Shown: positions 19,322 through 30,353 of the stretch, one piece after another | Position numbering within the stretch: the stretch's first letter is position 1 | Layout of the letters: each line of letters opens with the position of its first letter | Position numbers and translations under genes: made by a program | Source: Helianthus annuus | Taxonomy: Eukaryota > Streptophyta > Magnoliopsida > Asterales > Asteraceae | Reading direction: 5' to 3' | Length of the DNA stretch: 64,000 nucleotides | Assembly (NCBI RefSeq): GCF_002127325.2 | Contig: NC_035433.2 | Location: 131,153,307 to 131,217,306 of the forward strand | Notes under the pieces: generated by a model | Seen by the model: the letters and a program-made list of their open reading frames with translations, nothing else | Told to the model about the DNA's origin: nothing | Database searches by the model: none

Positions 19322-19920
19322 AACCTAGCTGCAAACGAACCAAACGTTTGGCGAATAGTTCGTGAACCGTTCGTTTGGGTTCACGAACACGAACAAGAAA
19401 TTTCGTTCGTTTAGTTAAATGAACAAACATGAACAAAGGTCGTGTTCGTTCGTTTATGTTCGTGAACGTTTGGTAACATGTTCGCTTGTGTTCGATAGTT
19501 CATTAGTGTTTTTAGTTTTTATATTTATTTAAATACTTCAAAATTCCGACAAATTAAATATATCTTATAAGTGTCAGTGTATTATATATTCTGGTCATGA
19601 ACGACTGTTTGTGTTCGTTTGTTTCCATTTGTGTTCATAAATATTAGTTTGTGCTCATTTGTGTTCATCAATATTCCTTTTTGTTGGTTGCCTAAAATTA
19701 ACAAACAAACACAAACGAACAAGAACAAGTTCATTTCCTTAACAAACAAGCACGAACATAAAATCTCGTTAGATTAGTGTTCATGAACGGTTCGCGAACA
19801 CATATATTTCTTAACAAACAAACAAGAATATAAAATCTCATTCGATAAGTGTTCATGAACGGTTCACGAACACATATATTTCTTAACAAACGAACACTGT
19901 TCTATTCGTTTGCAGCCCTA
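19322..19920. mobile_element. hAT-like element, same family as 12982-13678
   Basis: The left end GCTGCAAACGAACCAAACG and the right end, read inverted, GGGCTGCAAACGAATAG are terminal inverted repeats. The interior repeats GTTCGTGAACG, AACAAACAAACA and GTTCATGAACGGTTC. Flanks TAACCTA and AAACCTA resemble each other but are not an exact duplication. It is more diverged than the 13-kb member and codes for nothing. Confidence 0.65.
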
Positions 19921-19925
19921 AACCT

Positions 19926-20690
19926 ATATGACTACAAGTGAATATGAAGTGTGTGAAACGAGACCAACGGAAAAAGATTAGTTCTTCATTAATAACCCCC
20001 CCCCCCTCTTTCAAATCATACTGACATACTCACTCTTCTTTTCTTCCGTAAATACGTTGAAAATCATACTGTCACTGACGATTTCGTGTTTTTTCTTGAT
20101 TAAAGTCTTGAACTTTATGGGGGGTTCTTGCAGAAAATCGAATAAAGATTAATTTTTCTCTGATGGGTGTGCCCCAATTTTATTAATCTGTCGCAATTCT
20201 TTTTTTTTTTTTTTTTCATTGATTGATTTAGGGTGTGTTTGGGTGTGCATGTTTAAAGTGATTATTGAACTCAGTCATCACCTTAGAAACTTTTGTCCTA
20301 AAAGGTTTTTTTTATTTATTTATTTTTAATTTGTTTACCACTGGTTGCGATAACTTTACTCTGATGGGTACCAAATGAAGTTTATCGTAACATACAATCC
20401 TCAAAAAACATTGAATTTTTTTTTTTTAATTTTTTTGATTTTTTTAATTTTTTTGATTTTTTTAATTATTTTTTAATTATTTTTATTTTTTTTGATTTTT
20501 TTATTTATTTATATTTTTAGCCTATCATGCCCAAATCCATCTTGACAAAAACTCATCTTGACCTAAACCCATCTTAACCTATTTCTTAATAAACTTATCC
20601 TAACCCTAACCCAAACCCATCCTAACCCATACCCATCCTAACCCATTACCCAAACCTGTCCAACTCACCCATTTTGCCACCCCTAATGGG
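19926..20690. other. Noncoding; T-rich and CCCATCCTAA-rich low complexity
   Basis: A GATTTTTTTAATTTTT tract (20405-20520) is followed by degenerate AACCCATCCTAACCC words (20523-20665), ending GCCACCCCTA, which resembles an inverted hAT-type terminus (TAGGGGTGGC). No open frame of note. Confidence 0.4.
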
Positions 20691-21267
20691 GAGCATATCA
20701 GTATAGATAATTGGTTTAATGATGGTATCAATGCTATAATGTTGTAATTTTCTTTAATGTTATTCTATGGTGTAGTGTGGTTCTCTTCGAGCTCCCGGCT
20801 AGGAGGTTCCGGCTTACTTTTTGGTGTTGAACCCTTGTGCATGAAAAAGTATAAACCAAATCTAAGACTCTATACCAAACAAATCTAAAACACGTTCAAA
20901 CACAAGAGGAACAGACTCACTCTAAACAACCACATTGAAACTCAAACTTAACAAAGAAGAGATCCAATACAAACAAACTAAGAAACAAATCTAAAACTGG
21001 ATTCGATTGGGGGGGCTTTGTTACCAAGGAAATATTAATATGATGGTCGATGGGCGGTGAAGGTGACACTAACGGTGGTCGATGGACGGTGAAGGAGACA
21101 CTCAAACATTATATAACCTTGTGTCAATCATTCTCACTCAAAACCCTTGCCAAGCAACATTTCAAATTGGTTCACCGTGATTTTGACTGCAACCCTTTAG
21201 GTTCATACCACAAGGGCATCGAAGAAAAATACCACATAACATAGATGATGCATATTTCAAAGATAAA
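20691..21267. other. 3' flank of the second HP30-like copy
   Basis: No recognisable gene. From about 21200 it resembles the 3' flank of the first HP30-like copy (8770-8830). Confidence 0.4.
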
Positions 21268-21489
21268 ACCATATTTTAAGAAATTCCCATAAACCATTCC
21301 AAGTTTTTCTTGTCCCTTCACTTGCTACTTACAATAATTTAACCATGTTTTAGGGGATTCCCATAAACCATTCAAAGTTCTTTTTGTCCCTTCAGTTGCT
21401 ACTTGCAATAATTTAACCATATTTTAGAAGACTCCCATAAACCATTCAAAGTTGTTCTTGTCCCTTCAGTTGCTACTTGCAATAATTTA
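21268..21489. repeat. 74-bp tandem triplication beside HP30-like copy 2
   Basis: Three 74-bp units start at 21268, 21342 and 21416, each with ACCATRTTTTA, CCCATAAACCATTC and GTCCCTTCA. A single diverged equivalent lies beside copy 1 (about 8835-8915), so expansion followed the gene duplication. Confidence 0.9.
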
Positions 21490-21521
21490 CCCCTATCCTT
21501 AAATGTTATCTACAAACCTCA

Positions 21522-22135
21522 TCAGTAGAACCATGTCCTATTCCCTCCTTTCTTCGCCTCCTTCCTACAACCACAAAAATAGAAAGGGATCAATAATATG
21601 CCAACACAAAACAAAAAAACAGTATTGTATGTTATTACTTGCCTGTGAGTAGGAAGCAATGAGAGAGCGTTGCTAGTGAAGAAGCCCGTGTTAAAGTTCA
21701 TTCCATGATGATCAATACCAAGACCAATACAAGAAAACTTGTCTCTTGTTTTATCATGAGACACATATTTAGCTTTTACCTTTGATGATTTCCTCTCCGC
21801 CTGCACATAGGTTGTAGGTCCGGGTCAGAACCATAAATATATACTTTGCCTGGCTTGTCTCTTGTTTTATCATGAGACACATATACAGGGTCATGTTGGG
21901 TTGGGTTTGACAGAAAATATATACTTTGCCTGGCTCTCTCTAGATTAAAAAAAAAAAGTACTTAATTAACCACAACATATGAATAAAAAAATGTCAGTTT
22001 GGAAAATGTAACGTGGTCACCTTAAACCGCTCGCGGGCCACGAAAGCAATTAGAGAACTAAAGAGAAGTACTTCATGACCTTCCAAACCGGTCACTAACG
22101 AGAGTGTGACCCCAGAACCAAAATTTGCCACGACA
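21522..22135 (-). pseudogene. Partial second copy of the HP30-like gene (exons 3-5)
   Basis: Three exons match the intact gene at 8.9-11.8 kb in length and phase: 22021-22135 (115 nt), 21643-21800 (158 nt) and 21522-21564 (43 nt, stop TGA 21522-21524). All are open, with preserved splice sites including the GC donor AG|GCAAGT. Exon 4 keeps KTRDKFSCIGLGIDHHGMNF unchanged, while exon 3 is diverged (VVANFGSGVTLSLVTGLEG, ending ARERFK) and has lost the LWSGGMFK end. No exon 1 or RGKED-bearing exon 2 was found between 22136 and 25235. It is either a 5'-truncated duplicate or a copy whose first exons are diverged or displaced. Confidence 0.75.
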
Positions 22136-22786
22136 CTGCAATGATATACATCGATGGGTATGAAAACTTTATTAATCAAAAACAACATGTCATTGATAAA
22201 TTTGTGAAGATATGCAAATTCTAAACGTAATCCCAAAAGTCAGAGTCTGTTTGTTTGTGATTCAAAGCTAATTGGTAACAGACATACCAATTTCATTATC
22301 TTTTTTTCTTTTTTTCAGAAACTCCGTTAAAATAAAAAACACAGCCTATCAACTTGGAAAACATAGGAGCCGATTTGATGAACCCTCGTCCTTAACAAAA
22401 GTAACACAAGACAGTCTAATCCTCTTTAGACAGAAGCCACGCCAAGAAAAAAAATGTGAAAGCAAACCCATTACAATGAGGGAACAACGACGAACCACTT
22501 AAAGCATGGACCACCATAATAAAACGTGACGCCCTGACACGAACAAAGCTAAAGACCTATAATAACAATAGAAAAAATCAAACCAAATATCACACATTAA
22601 AAATACAAAAAAGAAAAAAAATGCTTACAGTAGTAACAAAAGAAGGTTTAGGAGGAGGAGGCGGCAAAATCCAAAGCTTCAGTTTCCTATTTATGAAAAC
22701 CATAATATCAAAAAAAATATTTAATAATAATAATAAATAAAGGAGTTAACATTAACAGGACTCACCTGGCAGTAGTATAAATCAAA
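22136..22786. other. No clear gene
   Basis: Contains a minus-strand stretch with splice-like ends (acceptor CATAAATAG near 22688, donor ACT|GTAAGC near 22630) and a Pro-rich open reading (KLKLWILPPPPPK). A missing 5' exon of the HP30-like duplicate is not recognised here. Confidence 0.25.
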
Positions 22787-22890
22787 TCCCTACTCCAATA
22801 CCAAAGTGTGAGAAAAGGTGCATACAGAGGATACAACAAATCCTTACTCCAATACCAAAGTGTGGAAAAAGGTGGATACAGAGGATACTG
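22787..22890. repeat. 54-bp two-copy tandem repeat
   Basis: TACTCCAATACCAAAGTGTG, then AAAAGGTGSATACAGAGGAT, occurs twice in tandem with four or five differences. Confidence 0.85.
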
Positions 22891-23757
22891 TACGAGTAGA
22901 GGATAACCGCTGCTACAACACTAAACCTTACAAATCATCAAAAAATAACATTACTAAAATGTGTCATAAGAAACATAGGACTTTAAAAACACTCACTGTA
23001 AAACAACGGGAGTGTGCTCCTTTAGCCAATATTTTTTAAGTCACTTCACATACGCATACACCTTCCTTCTCAAACAAAAAAAAAATGTTAAAAAAAGCTT
23101 TATTAATCTAATATCATCATTGTTATTACCATTAATTATCAGAAACTAACTTACAGATGAAGTTTGATAACAAATGGTTTTTCTGGTATTAGTTTAGAAA
23201 TGGATTGAGAAATCCATGTAGCAAATTCTTTTACCTTCCTGCTCAAAGTACAACATAAGTTAACTATTTAATATCGCTCATTTTTAGTTGACTATTTAAT
23301 CCAAAAAAAAATAATTTAACTTAATAAAACAACTTATAAAAATTACCACCCAAAATGTCTAACATAAGATCACTTGGGGACAAAGAGTCAAATCACATTA
23401 AAGATAAGAGATTAAAAAATACTGTGTTTTGATCAAGGGATGTTAGAAAACAATATGGTGGTTTTAAGATAGCTAATGTGAAAATCCCTAATTTGATTAG
23501 TCCTTTTCCTTAATGTGTTACAAATATTTAAACTATTTTATATAATTACCCATCCAAGAACGTTTATAAAAAGAAATATATGTGGTTTAGATAATATACA
23601 ATTCGGTTGGATAAGATAAACATAGAGTGCCTTTTTATTTAACCCGAACAAATAACAGCAAATTTACTGTAATTTGTCATTAAATAAGTATAATCCTACC
23701 ATAATTTTGATAAACATTTAATATAACATGATGTAATTGAAGCATCTCCATTTTTTA
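22891..23757. other. AT-rich noncoding
   Basis: Nothing recognisable on either strand. Confidence 0.5.
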
Positions 23758-23857
23758 TTTATTATAAAAATGATGAAATATGAGTGCAAACCAAAACTAG
23801 AGAAAATTTTATTATAAAAATGATGAAATATGAGTGCAAACCAAAACTAGAGAAAAT
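23758..23857. repeat. Perfect tandem duplication of about 50 bp
   Basis: TTTATTATAAAAATGATGAA, then ATATGAGTGCAAACCAAAAC and TAGAGAAAA, appears twice back to back without differences, so it is recent. Confidence 0.9.
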
Positions 23858-24384
23858 TAAAGAGTTCTAATTTTGCAAAGTGATTTCTACCAGACATTCA
23901 ATGGAAGAAAAATAACAGAAAACTATGGTTTACATGATTTAGATTTAAAACTTGAAAAGGTAATAAAAAAACTACTTACCGAACAATTATAGCAATGAAC
24001 GTTCTGTGATGAGGGCGGTGGCTGTTGGCGCCGGTGCAGGGGCCCCCTATCAAAAAGTCACTTAGAGGGTCAAATAAGTCAAAAGCCACTTAAAGTGTAC
24101 TTCTAAGGCATTCAATCAGCGTAAGCGTAAAATTGCCAAGACGAGAGAGATTATTAAGTACAATTTCCAAAACAGACAACCAAACTGAGTCCATTGCGGT
24201 TCTATCCTAAGACATCAGCCTGTTAAAGCTCATTAAACACAATTCCATAACCCATCCATCACTAACCGCAACCACGAAAGAGATGATTTTTGTTTTTATC
24301 TTATTTGTTAAATAATGTATGATAGTATATCCATTGGACTACCGGTATCTATAAATCAAGAAGTGAACTTAATATAATACTAAC
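23858..24384. other. No clear gene
   Basis: A minus-strand GC-richer stretch (about 23983-24045) ends in a donor-like TTCG|GTAAGT and could be a stray exon; no product is recognised. Confidence 0.25.
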
Positions 24385-24475
24385 CTTTCTGAAACTCAAA
24401 AACACGTCGTATGAGATAGATACTTGTTGTTGTGAGTGTCCTTCAACAAGACGCCATTGGAGATTTGCTTGACGG
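24385..24475 (-). pseudogene. Relic of a TIR domain from an NLR-type gene
   Basis: The minus strand reads VEGHSQQQVSISYDVFLSFR followed by KVS. YDVFLSFR is the first-strand motif of plant TIR domains, normally followed by GEDTR. An ATG (about 24454) lies upstream but out of frame with the motif, and the conserved continuation is absent. Only about 25 residues support this, so it is a short fragment of a TIR-type resistance gene, possibly carried by an element. Confidence 0.4.
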
Positions 24476-25235
24476 ATCTTAATAAACCTCATCCTTGTTG
24501 GAGAATCTGACTAAAAAACTTCTAATATAACTAACAATTAGATTTGTGGGTTCAAAGGTAAACTGAAATTAAACAAAAAAAAAGTTTGGTGAAGTGAAGC
24601 AGATCAAGATTAGGTGTAGGTTGTTTTGTTTCAAATCTTCAAGTAATGATACATAATTCGCTAACTACTGCAACACGGAAAAATCATGGAAAACCTTTTT
24701 ATAAAAAAAATAAAAATAAAAAAGACAACTGCTTTATTCAGTTTAGGGATCGTGAAAAATCATGGAAAACCTTTCACACATGGGGTTGCTTAAAATAAGC
24801 ATAAACGCAGAATTATTATAAACAATCACATTCGGAATTAAAAAAAAAAGCAGATCTAAATAACAAGCCAACAACTTTGTAAATTTCAAAATGTATATAA
24901 CACTCTTAAACCTAAACGGCGGACACGTTCAACTGGTAGGTTTAAAGCAGACATAATTGAACTAACTACCGTTGAAGAAACAGTTAATGAGTGCAAATTG
25001 TTACCAATAGCGATTAAAAAGAGAAATTGAAGAGGATATGAGTATAGTAAGAGCAGTAGCGTCACCTGATGTTCACGGCATCGCCGGAATCTGAGACGAC
25101 GGCGGAATTGACGGTGGTCGGAAGTGGCGAGTGGGAAGAGCAGTGAGAGCGGTGGTGGTGATTTGGGGAATTGGAGCCTGCTGCAGACAAGTGAGGGTTT
25201 TGTGATTTGAGAAAGGGAAATTATTTCAAAATATT
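24476..25235. other. Noncoding, one possible first exon
   Basis: Mostly AT-rich. A GC-richer minus-strand stretch (about 25065-25195) with a donor-like ATCAG|GTGACG could be a 5' UTR exon for a minus-strand gene, perhaps of the partial HP30-like copy. No start codon in a useful frame. Confidence 0.25.
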
Positions 25236-25384
25236 AGGACCTAGGTCTATACACACCCCCCTAATTCCTGATTACACCCCCCCTATAAAAAACATCATAT
25301 CTATCAATCATTTGGTTTTTGTTTTTAGTCTTTTTTTGTCTTTTTGTTGTCTTTTTTATTTTATTTTATTGTCTTTTTTATATT

Positions 25385-25386
<2 letters not shown>

Positions 25387-25459
<73 letters not shown>
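25387..25459. repeat. (ATT)n microsatellite, about 24 units
   Basis: Uninterrupted ATT repeats. Frames through it give poly-Tyr or poly-Asn and are not genes. A shorter (AAT)n lies at 25580-25612 and another at 27138-27170. Confidence 0.95.
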
Positions 25460-25581
25460 TACTATTAGTCTTTGAACAAATAAAAACAGAAAAAAAGCTT
25501 CAAACTTTATCACAATAGATCTGAGCCCATATGGACACAAAAATATAAAAAAGACAATAATAATGAGTCGTGCTAATAGTA

Positions 25582-25617
<36 letters not shown>

Positions 25618-25955
25618 AATATTTTTTTAGTGAACACAAAAAGACAAATAAAAAACACAAACTGGTCATACATCCAAATAATTTCCATATTTTTTATTTT
25701 ATTTACTATCTCATGGTGATATAATAATGAACACAAAAAGCTCATATGAGCCGTGCTATTATTGCTGCAAGTTCTATGTGGTGATATTAAATAGTTGATA
25801 TTTCCTCCAAAATATCACCAGTTTCCTTCAAAATTGGGAACTTCAGTGCATTCGCTTCATATACTTGAGAAAGCTATTCAAAGAGCTGTATAAATTTACT
25901 TGTTCAAAGAGTGATCTATTTATGTTTCATCATAGCATTCAGAAAAGTTAAAGAG

Positions 25956-27001
25956 ATGTTTGGATTTTCAACAGATCAGGTATAGTTTTTAATTCCCATG
26001 TTTCAAGTTTCAACTTAGTTATATAATCTATAAAGAGCAGGATTACACTCAAGAGCCTTGGAGACATAGTTCATTCGGGTATCTAGAGACTGATGATTAT
26101 GTTGGTTACATCAGTCCAGACGTGAACTATCAAGTGCCTGGTGAAACAAGTCCGTTCATAAATCAATATATTTACGGAAAAAAAACCATTCAAGGACGAT
26201 CCTGGTGAACCAAGTCCGTTCATGACACAAGATACAGACGGACAAGGTTTTTTTACCAACCTTTTAAACACACCGGGATATAATTTCATGGGGTTGAACC
26301 AAGATATTGTCGGACAAAGTTCTTTCGCCAACTCTACAAGTGCGCCAGGCTATGACTTCATGGGGTTGAACCAAGATCAAGCATCACAGGTGATACACAA
26401 CTATATTCATCTAATTCCAAAAATCTTCCATGCGTATGTTACACGCATACATAACGTGTTAGGTGATGGAAATTGTGGGTTTCGGGCGACAGCTTCTGCT
26501 CTCGGCTACGGTGAAGATGAATGGTTATTTATCCGGAGATCACTGATGGAAGAGATACTCGAGTTTAGAAATAAGTACACTAAGGCTTTCTTAGGCTCAT
26601 TCAAAGATGTGTTCACGTCCTTGGCTTGGTCAGGATCGGGGTTTGCACCTGAAAAACACTGGATGATTATGCCAGAGGCAGGATTCTTGATTGCGAACAA
26701 GTTTAATGTGATCGTTCATTTTTTATCTCAAGAAAAAAGAAACAGTTCTACTTGTTTTTCGCTTTGGAGAGGCCCTCACGAGTTCCCAGAAAAAAAAATA
26801 ATTATAATTGCACACGTGAATGGTAACCATTTTATAATGGTAGAATTGCAAGGAGAGTATCCAATTGCCAGCACAAACAACCTATGGAAATTAATGAGAG
26901 AAAATGATGCAGCAGGCTGGGAGAATATATTTGAATCACGTCAAAATATGTATAAGTCTTGGATAGCACAACCTGCTACATTTGGGGGGAGTATAGATTA
27001 A
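25956..27001 (+). CDS. OTU-type cysteine protease, possibly frameshifted
   Basis: A first exon 25956-25979 (MFGFSTDQ) is followed by a 61-nt GT-AG intron, then exon 26041-27001 with stop TAA. In the second exon an A8 run (about 26177-26184) breaks the frame; seven A would keep it. From ATG 26222 there is an open frame of 259 residues. The OTU domain shows the Asp-Cys block LGDGNCGFRATASALGYG (Asp82, Cys85) and the His block VNGNHFIMVEL (His203), so the catalytic triad is plausible. The N-terminal part holds two imperfect copies of an APGYDFMGLNQD-type repeat. OTU proteases remove ubiquitin, and related domains occur in plant transposon proteins. The surrounding inverted repeats suggest it moves with the element. 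Confidence 0.7.
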
Positions 27002-27136
27002 ACCTCGGTATGTAAATTATTAAATGATAATAATTTTGTAAAAAAATACTTATTTTTATATAGCTTTTGTTACAGCTATAAATATAATTTGATAAATTAT
27101 AACAATGAAAACTAATAATAAATACTATATCATAAA

Positions 27137-27172
<36 letters not shown>

Positions 27173-27351
27173 TAATTAATAAACAAATACAAACAAATAC
27201 TAAATAACTAATAATTAAATAAATGAATAAAAAAAAGACAACAAAAAGACAAAACAGGCTAAAAACAAAAACCAAATGATTGATGGATGTGATGTTTTTG
27301 ATGGGGGGGGGTGTAATCAGGAATTAGTGGGGGTGGGAATAGAATGAGCCT

Positions 27352-28090
27352 TCATTTAATCAATAAATATTTGATGTACAATAAATATTTGATGTACTGT
27401 GCACGTGTCAGGGATATGATCGTACCGGTGGGAAAGACGACTTGACAATCATTATATAACGTTTCAAAAAAAGTTCTAAATGAGTAATGAAATAAAAAAA
27501 AGGTTATAACTTTTAATTTACACTACTGTTGGAGCGTAGAGGGCAACAGGGTTACGCTTGTTACACTTTATATCCGCACATGCGACACCCCCAACCTTAT
27601 CACACCGATACCTACAAATGATATGTTTCAGAGAATTTAAAATAAGTTTATAAGTTTTAACTATCAATGAAGATTTGACCAAAATATTCAAGACCTGTAA
27701 TGTACGTGTGTTAAAAAGAGGTTTCTACAAGACACTCGATTTTTGGAAATTAAATGGAAGAGTATAGATTTTTGTTTTTTTTTTTTGGATGAAAAGTAGA
27801 TGACTAATCCTAAATGTATTGCTATGTGATTAGAGAAATGCCTAGAGAAAGTAGACACTAATAGATATAGCATCAGAGTATCATTTCAGAATCCTAATTA
27901 TTTTCAGAACTTCCAGAACTATTTATAACCAATCATTTTATTTAACATTTATTGTTATTATTATTTGATTAAAGGGTATTATGGTAAATTTAACTATTCC
28001 AAATCATCCATATTTTTTTACCTCCTAGATTATCTCAAAGTTCAACAAACGATCGTTGAATTCTTTATCTCTAAAATTCTCAATTATCTA
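27352..28090. other. Noncoding
   Basis: AT-rich. A small direct repeat ATAAATATTTGATGTAC occurs twice at 27363-27398. No gene is recognised. Confidence 0.5.
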
Positions 28091-29307
28091 CTTTTTTTTT
28101 AAATTACTTTCATTCCACACGAAAAAGGGCAATTACAAAGCAATGGCAGGTAGTCGGACAACAAGTTACGCCGCCACCCCCTTTTGAATAGAAAAACCAA
28201 TTATACTAAATACAAAGTTTGAAACCTTTAGCGACGAAGAATTACTATTAACGACTTTTTGAACCCAATTCAAAAGTCGCACAGCGTCTGGAGCGAGACC
28301 ACCAAAGGTATCAAACGCAAACGGGACAAACACATGTTGACTCTCCAGGCAGGCTTTCTCATGTTTTGCCACTTTGCTCGCTTCTGCCTTGAGCACCGCT
28401 TGCCCTATGACAAAGCCCTTGTCCTTGAGTCCGACAAGGGGGGAGACTCCAGTTAAATCTACACAAGCGTGTTTCTCCCTTCCCATCCAAACACAAGGAT
28501 GCCTGCCGGGCGTAAAATGGACCTCCCCTCTAAGGGGTCAGTCAGGAAATTTACTGGAGCCTCCTTTTTGACAGAGATCCCGGCCCGCTTAAGAACATCA
28601 CATAACACATCTCTCACCCAATCATGCCGATATTTAAACCCTGGTAGCTCTTTACAGTGGATCGCGTGCTCGCCGAAAGAATCCAAACACGCTTTGCGGC
28701 ATACCGGACATGGCTCGTCAACTGGGAACAAAGGAATCATCAATCGGTATCTAAGGATATCACGGTATTCCACATCCGACATGTGTTACCCCAAGCCTTC
28801 AATAGGTGCGACAGACAGAAAATCCTGAGCATGTGGGGCACGTAAACATTCAAACACAGCTCTTTGCCGAGGGGATAAAACAAACTTCTCTTCAAACCTC
28901 TTGACAATTTCGCCATATAAGGCATTCGCCGGAATTTTCTGGGATTTAGGAGGGGCGGTGTCTTGAATGTAGAAACCGCCAATATCAAGGTCGGGAAGAA
29001 AACTATGCAAAAGGTCCAACGCACTCCTGTAATCGGAGTCTAAAACATCCCCACCACATTCTCGGAGTATGTGGTATTGTAAACCCCAAGATTGGGCCCT
29101 TGAAGCCACAAAAGCATATGAAGAGGCATCCTCGGCCGTACAAATCCCTAAGCCTCCGAACCGGGTCGGGAGAGAAGCCAACCTCCACTGGAGATCTCCA
29201 AAAAAGGCACCCCCACAAACAACAATATCCTCTAATGCTCCCCGGAGGCCTTCATCAAAAACAGAGACAACTCCCCCGACCAAAGAAGGTTGACACATTC
29301 TTTTCAT
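28091..29307 (-). pseudogene. 5'-truncated non-LTR reverse-transcriptase relic (C-terminal part)
   Basis: Three adjoining open stretches read MKRMCQPSLVGGVVSVFDEG with LPTRFGGLGICTAEDASSYA (29307-28786), MSDVEYRDILRYRLMIPLFP with the metal-binding-like CPVCRKACLDSFGEHAIHC (28782-28459), and KHACVDLTGVSPLVGL to FSIQKGVAA (to 28166). This matches the C-terminal region of a reverse-transcriptase family common in plant genomes. Two in-frame TAA codons (28783-28785 and 28166-28168) sit where the family has Gln, and one indel near 28480 shifts the frame. The reverse transcriptase core is missing upstream, and a short A run follows the 3' end (28091-28099, T on plus). It is an inactive retroposed fragment. 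Confidence 0.7.
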
Positions 29308-30353
29308 TTGAAATTTAGTATTAGATCCACATTCTTTTCATCCTTAAAATTCCTACGCTTGAAATTCAGTAATCCATCTACATTCGAAATTGGTTTATCA
29401 ATTAGAGAATTACCATAAATTGTCAATACCTCAAATACATTAATTCACAGAAAAGAAAACTATGCTTATTCGATCTCATATATTCAAGCACTGCTTATGC
29501 AATCTCTAGTTCTATCGTGTATATACATTCAATATATTGTTTTTTTTTTTTTTTTTTGTCATTTTTAATTGATTTATTATATATATCTTTCACATATAAA
29601 CATTTTTGTTTTTAATGATACACATATGTAAATATGATATTTACATATATGGAGTTACATACATCTATGCAATTGATATATTTACCTGTATGGAATTCCG
29701 TTACTTACACCCCTTTTTTACACACAAAATTAGTACTTTTACACATAAAATTCTAGAAATGGAATTGAATGTTAAAGTTAGTGTGTATATGATATTATTA
29801 TACTTAAAAAAAGAATTACACATATGTAATCAAGTGACTATTACATATATATGTTATAAACACTTGCTTTCAAAATCAACAAATAAGCAATTTCAGCAAT
29901 GATTATAAAAATCTCAATTCCATTTTTATATTTAATGGACTCCATCTATAAACTCAAAATCCTGATTCATTGGAGTGAAATTGAAAAACAATGTGGACAA
30001 GGTGAGAAAAAAGGGCATATACTTTAGGGTTATTTGAATTCAATTAATATTTATTTACCGTTATACCCTTACATAACTTATAATTTATCCTTCAAATACT
30101 CAATTAGTTACAATTCTCCCATAATCTATTTTCAACCATTGATTAATAGATCAATGGCTCTAAAGTGTTCTTAATAGTTCTGCACAAAATGTGAGTTCTG
30201 TATAGAATCTAACCTATAGATATAAATGTATAAAAATAAAAATTTAACGTGTCATTTTGATATAAAAACTCAAGTAAAACATTGAGAAATAATCATATAA
30301 TTATATATAATTATGATCAATTATTTAAAATAACAATGCTATATATATTAGAA
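29308..30353. other. AT-rich noncoding
   Basis: Short repeats such as CACATTCTTTTCAT (twice near 29295-29340) and ATTTACATATATGGAGTTAC. No gene is recognised. Confidence 0.5.

Larger units (their letters stand above)
25236..27351. mobile_element. TIR element carrying an OTU protease gene
   Basis: About 115 bp at the left (TCTATACACACCCCC, TAATTCCTGATTACACCCCC, AATCATTTGGTTTTTGTTTT) recurs inverted at the right end (27230-27351). The ends read AGGACCTAGG and AGGCTCATTC. No exact target duplication is visible. Inside are (ATT)n microsatellites and a spliced gene with an OTU cysteine-protease domain. No transposase is seen, so the element is non-autonomous or the OTU gene is cargo. Confidence 0.75.

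Noticed and set aside
20570..20665. Interstitial telomeric repeat (CCCTAAC words)
   Set aside because: The words are degenerate CCCATCCTAACC, not runs of CCCTAAA, and lie in a low-complexity element end.
25207..25669. Open frames with long poly-Tyr, poly-Asn or poly-Leu runs
   Set aside because: They are translations of the (ATT)n and (AAT)n microsatellites and element ends, without coding composition.
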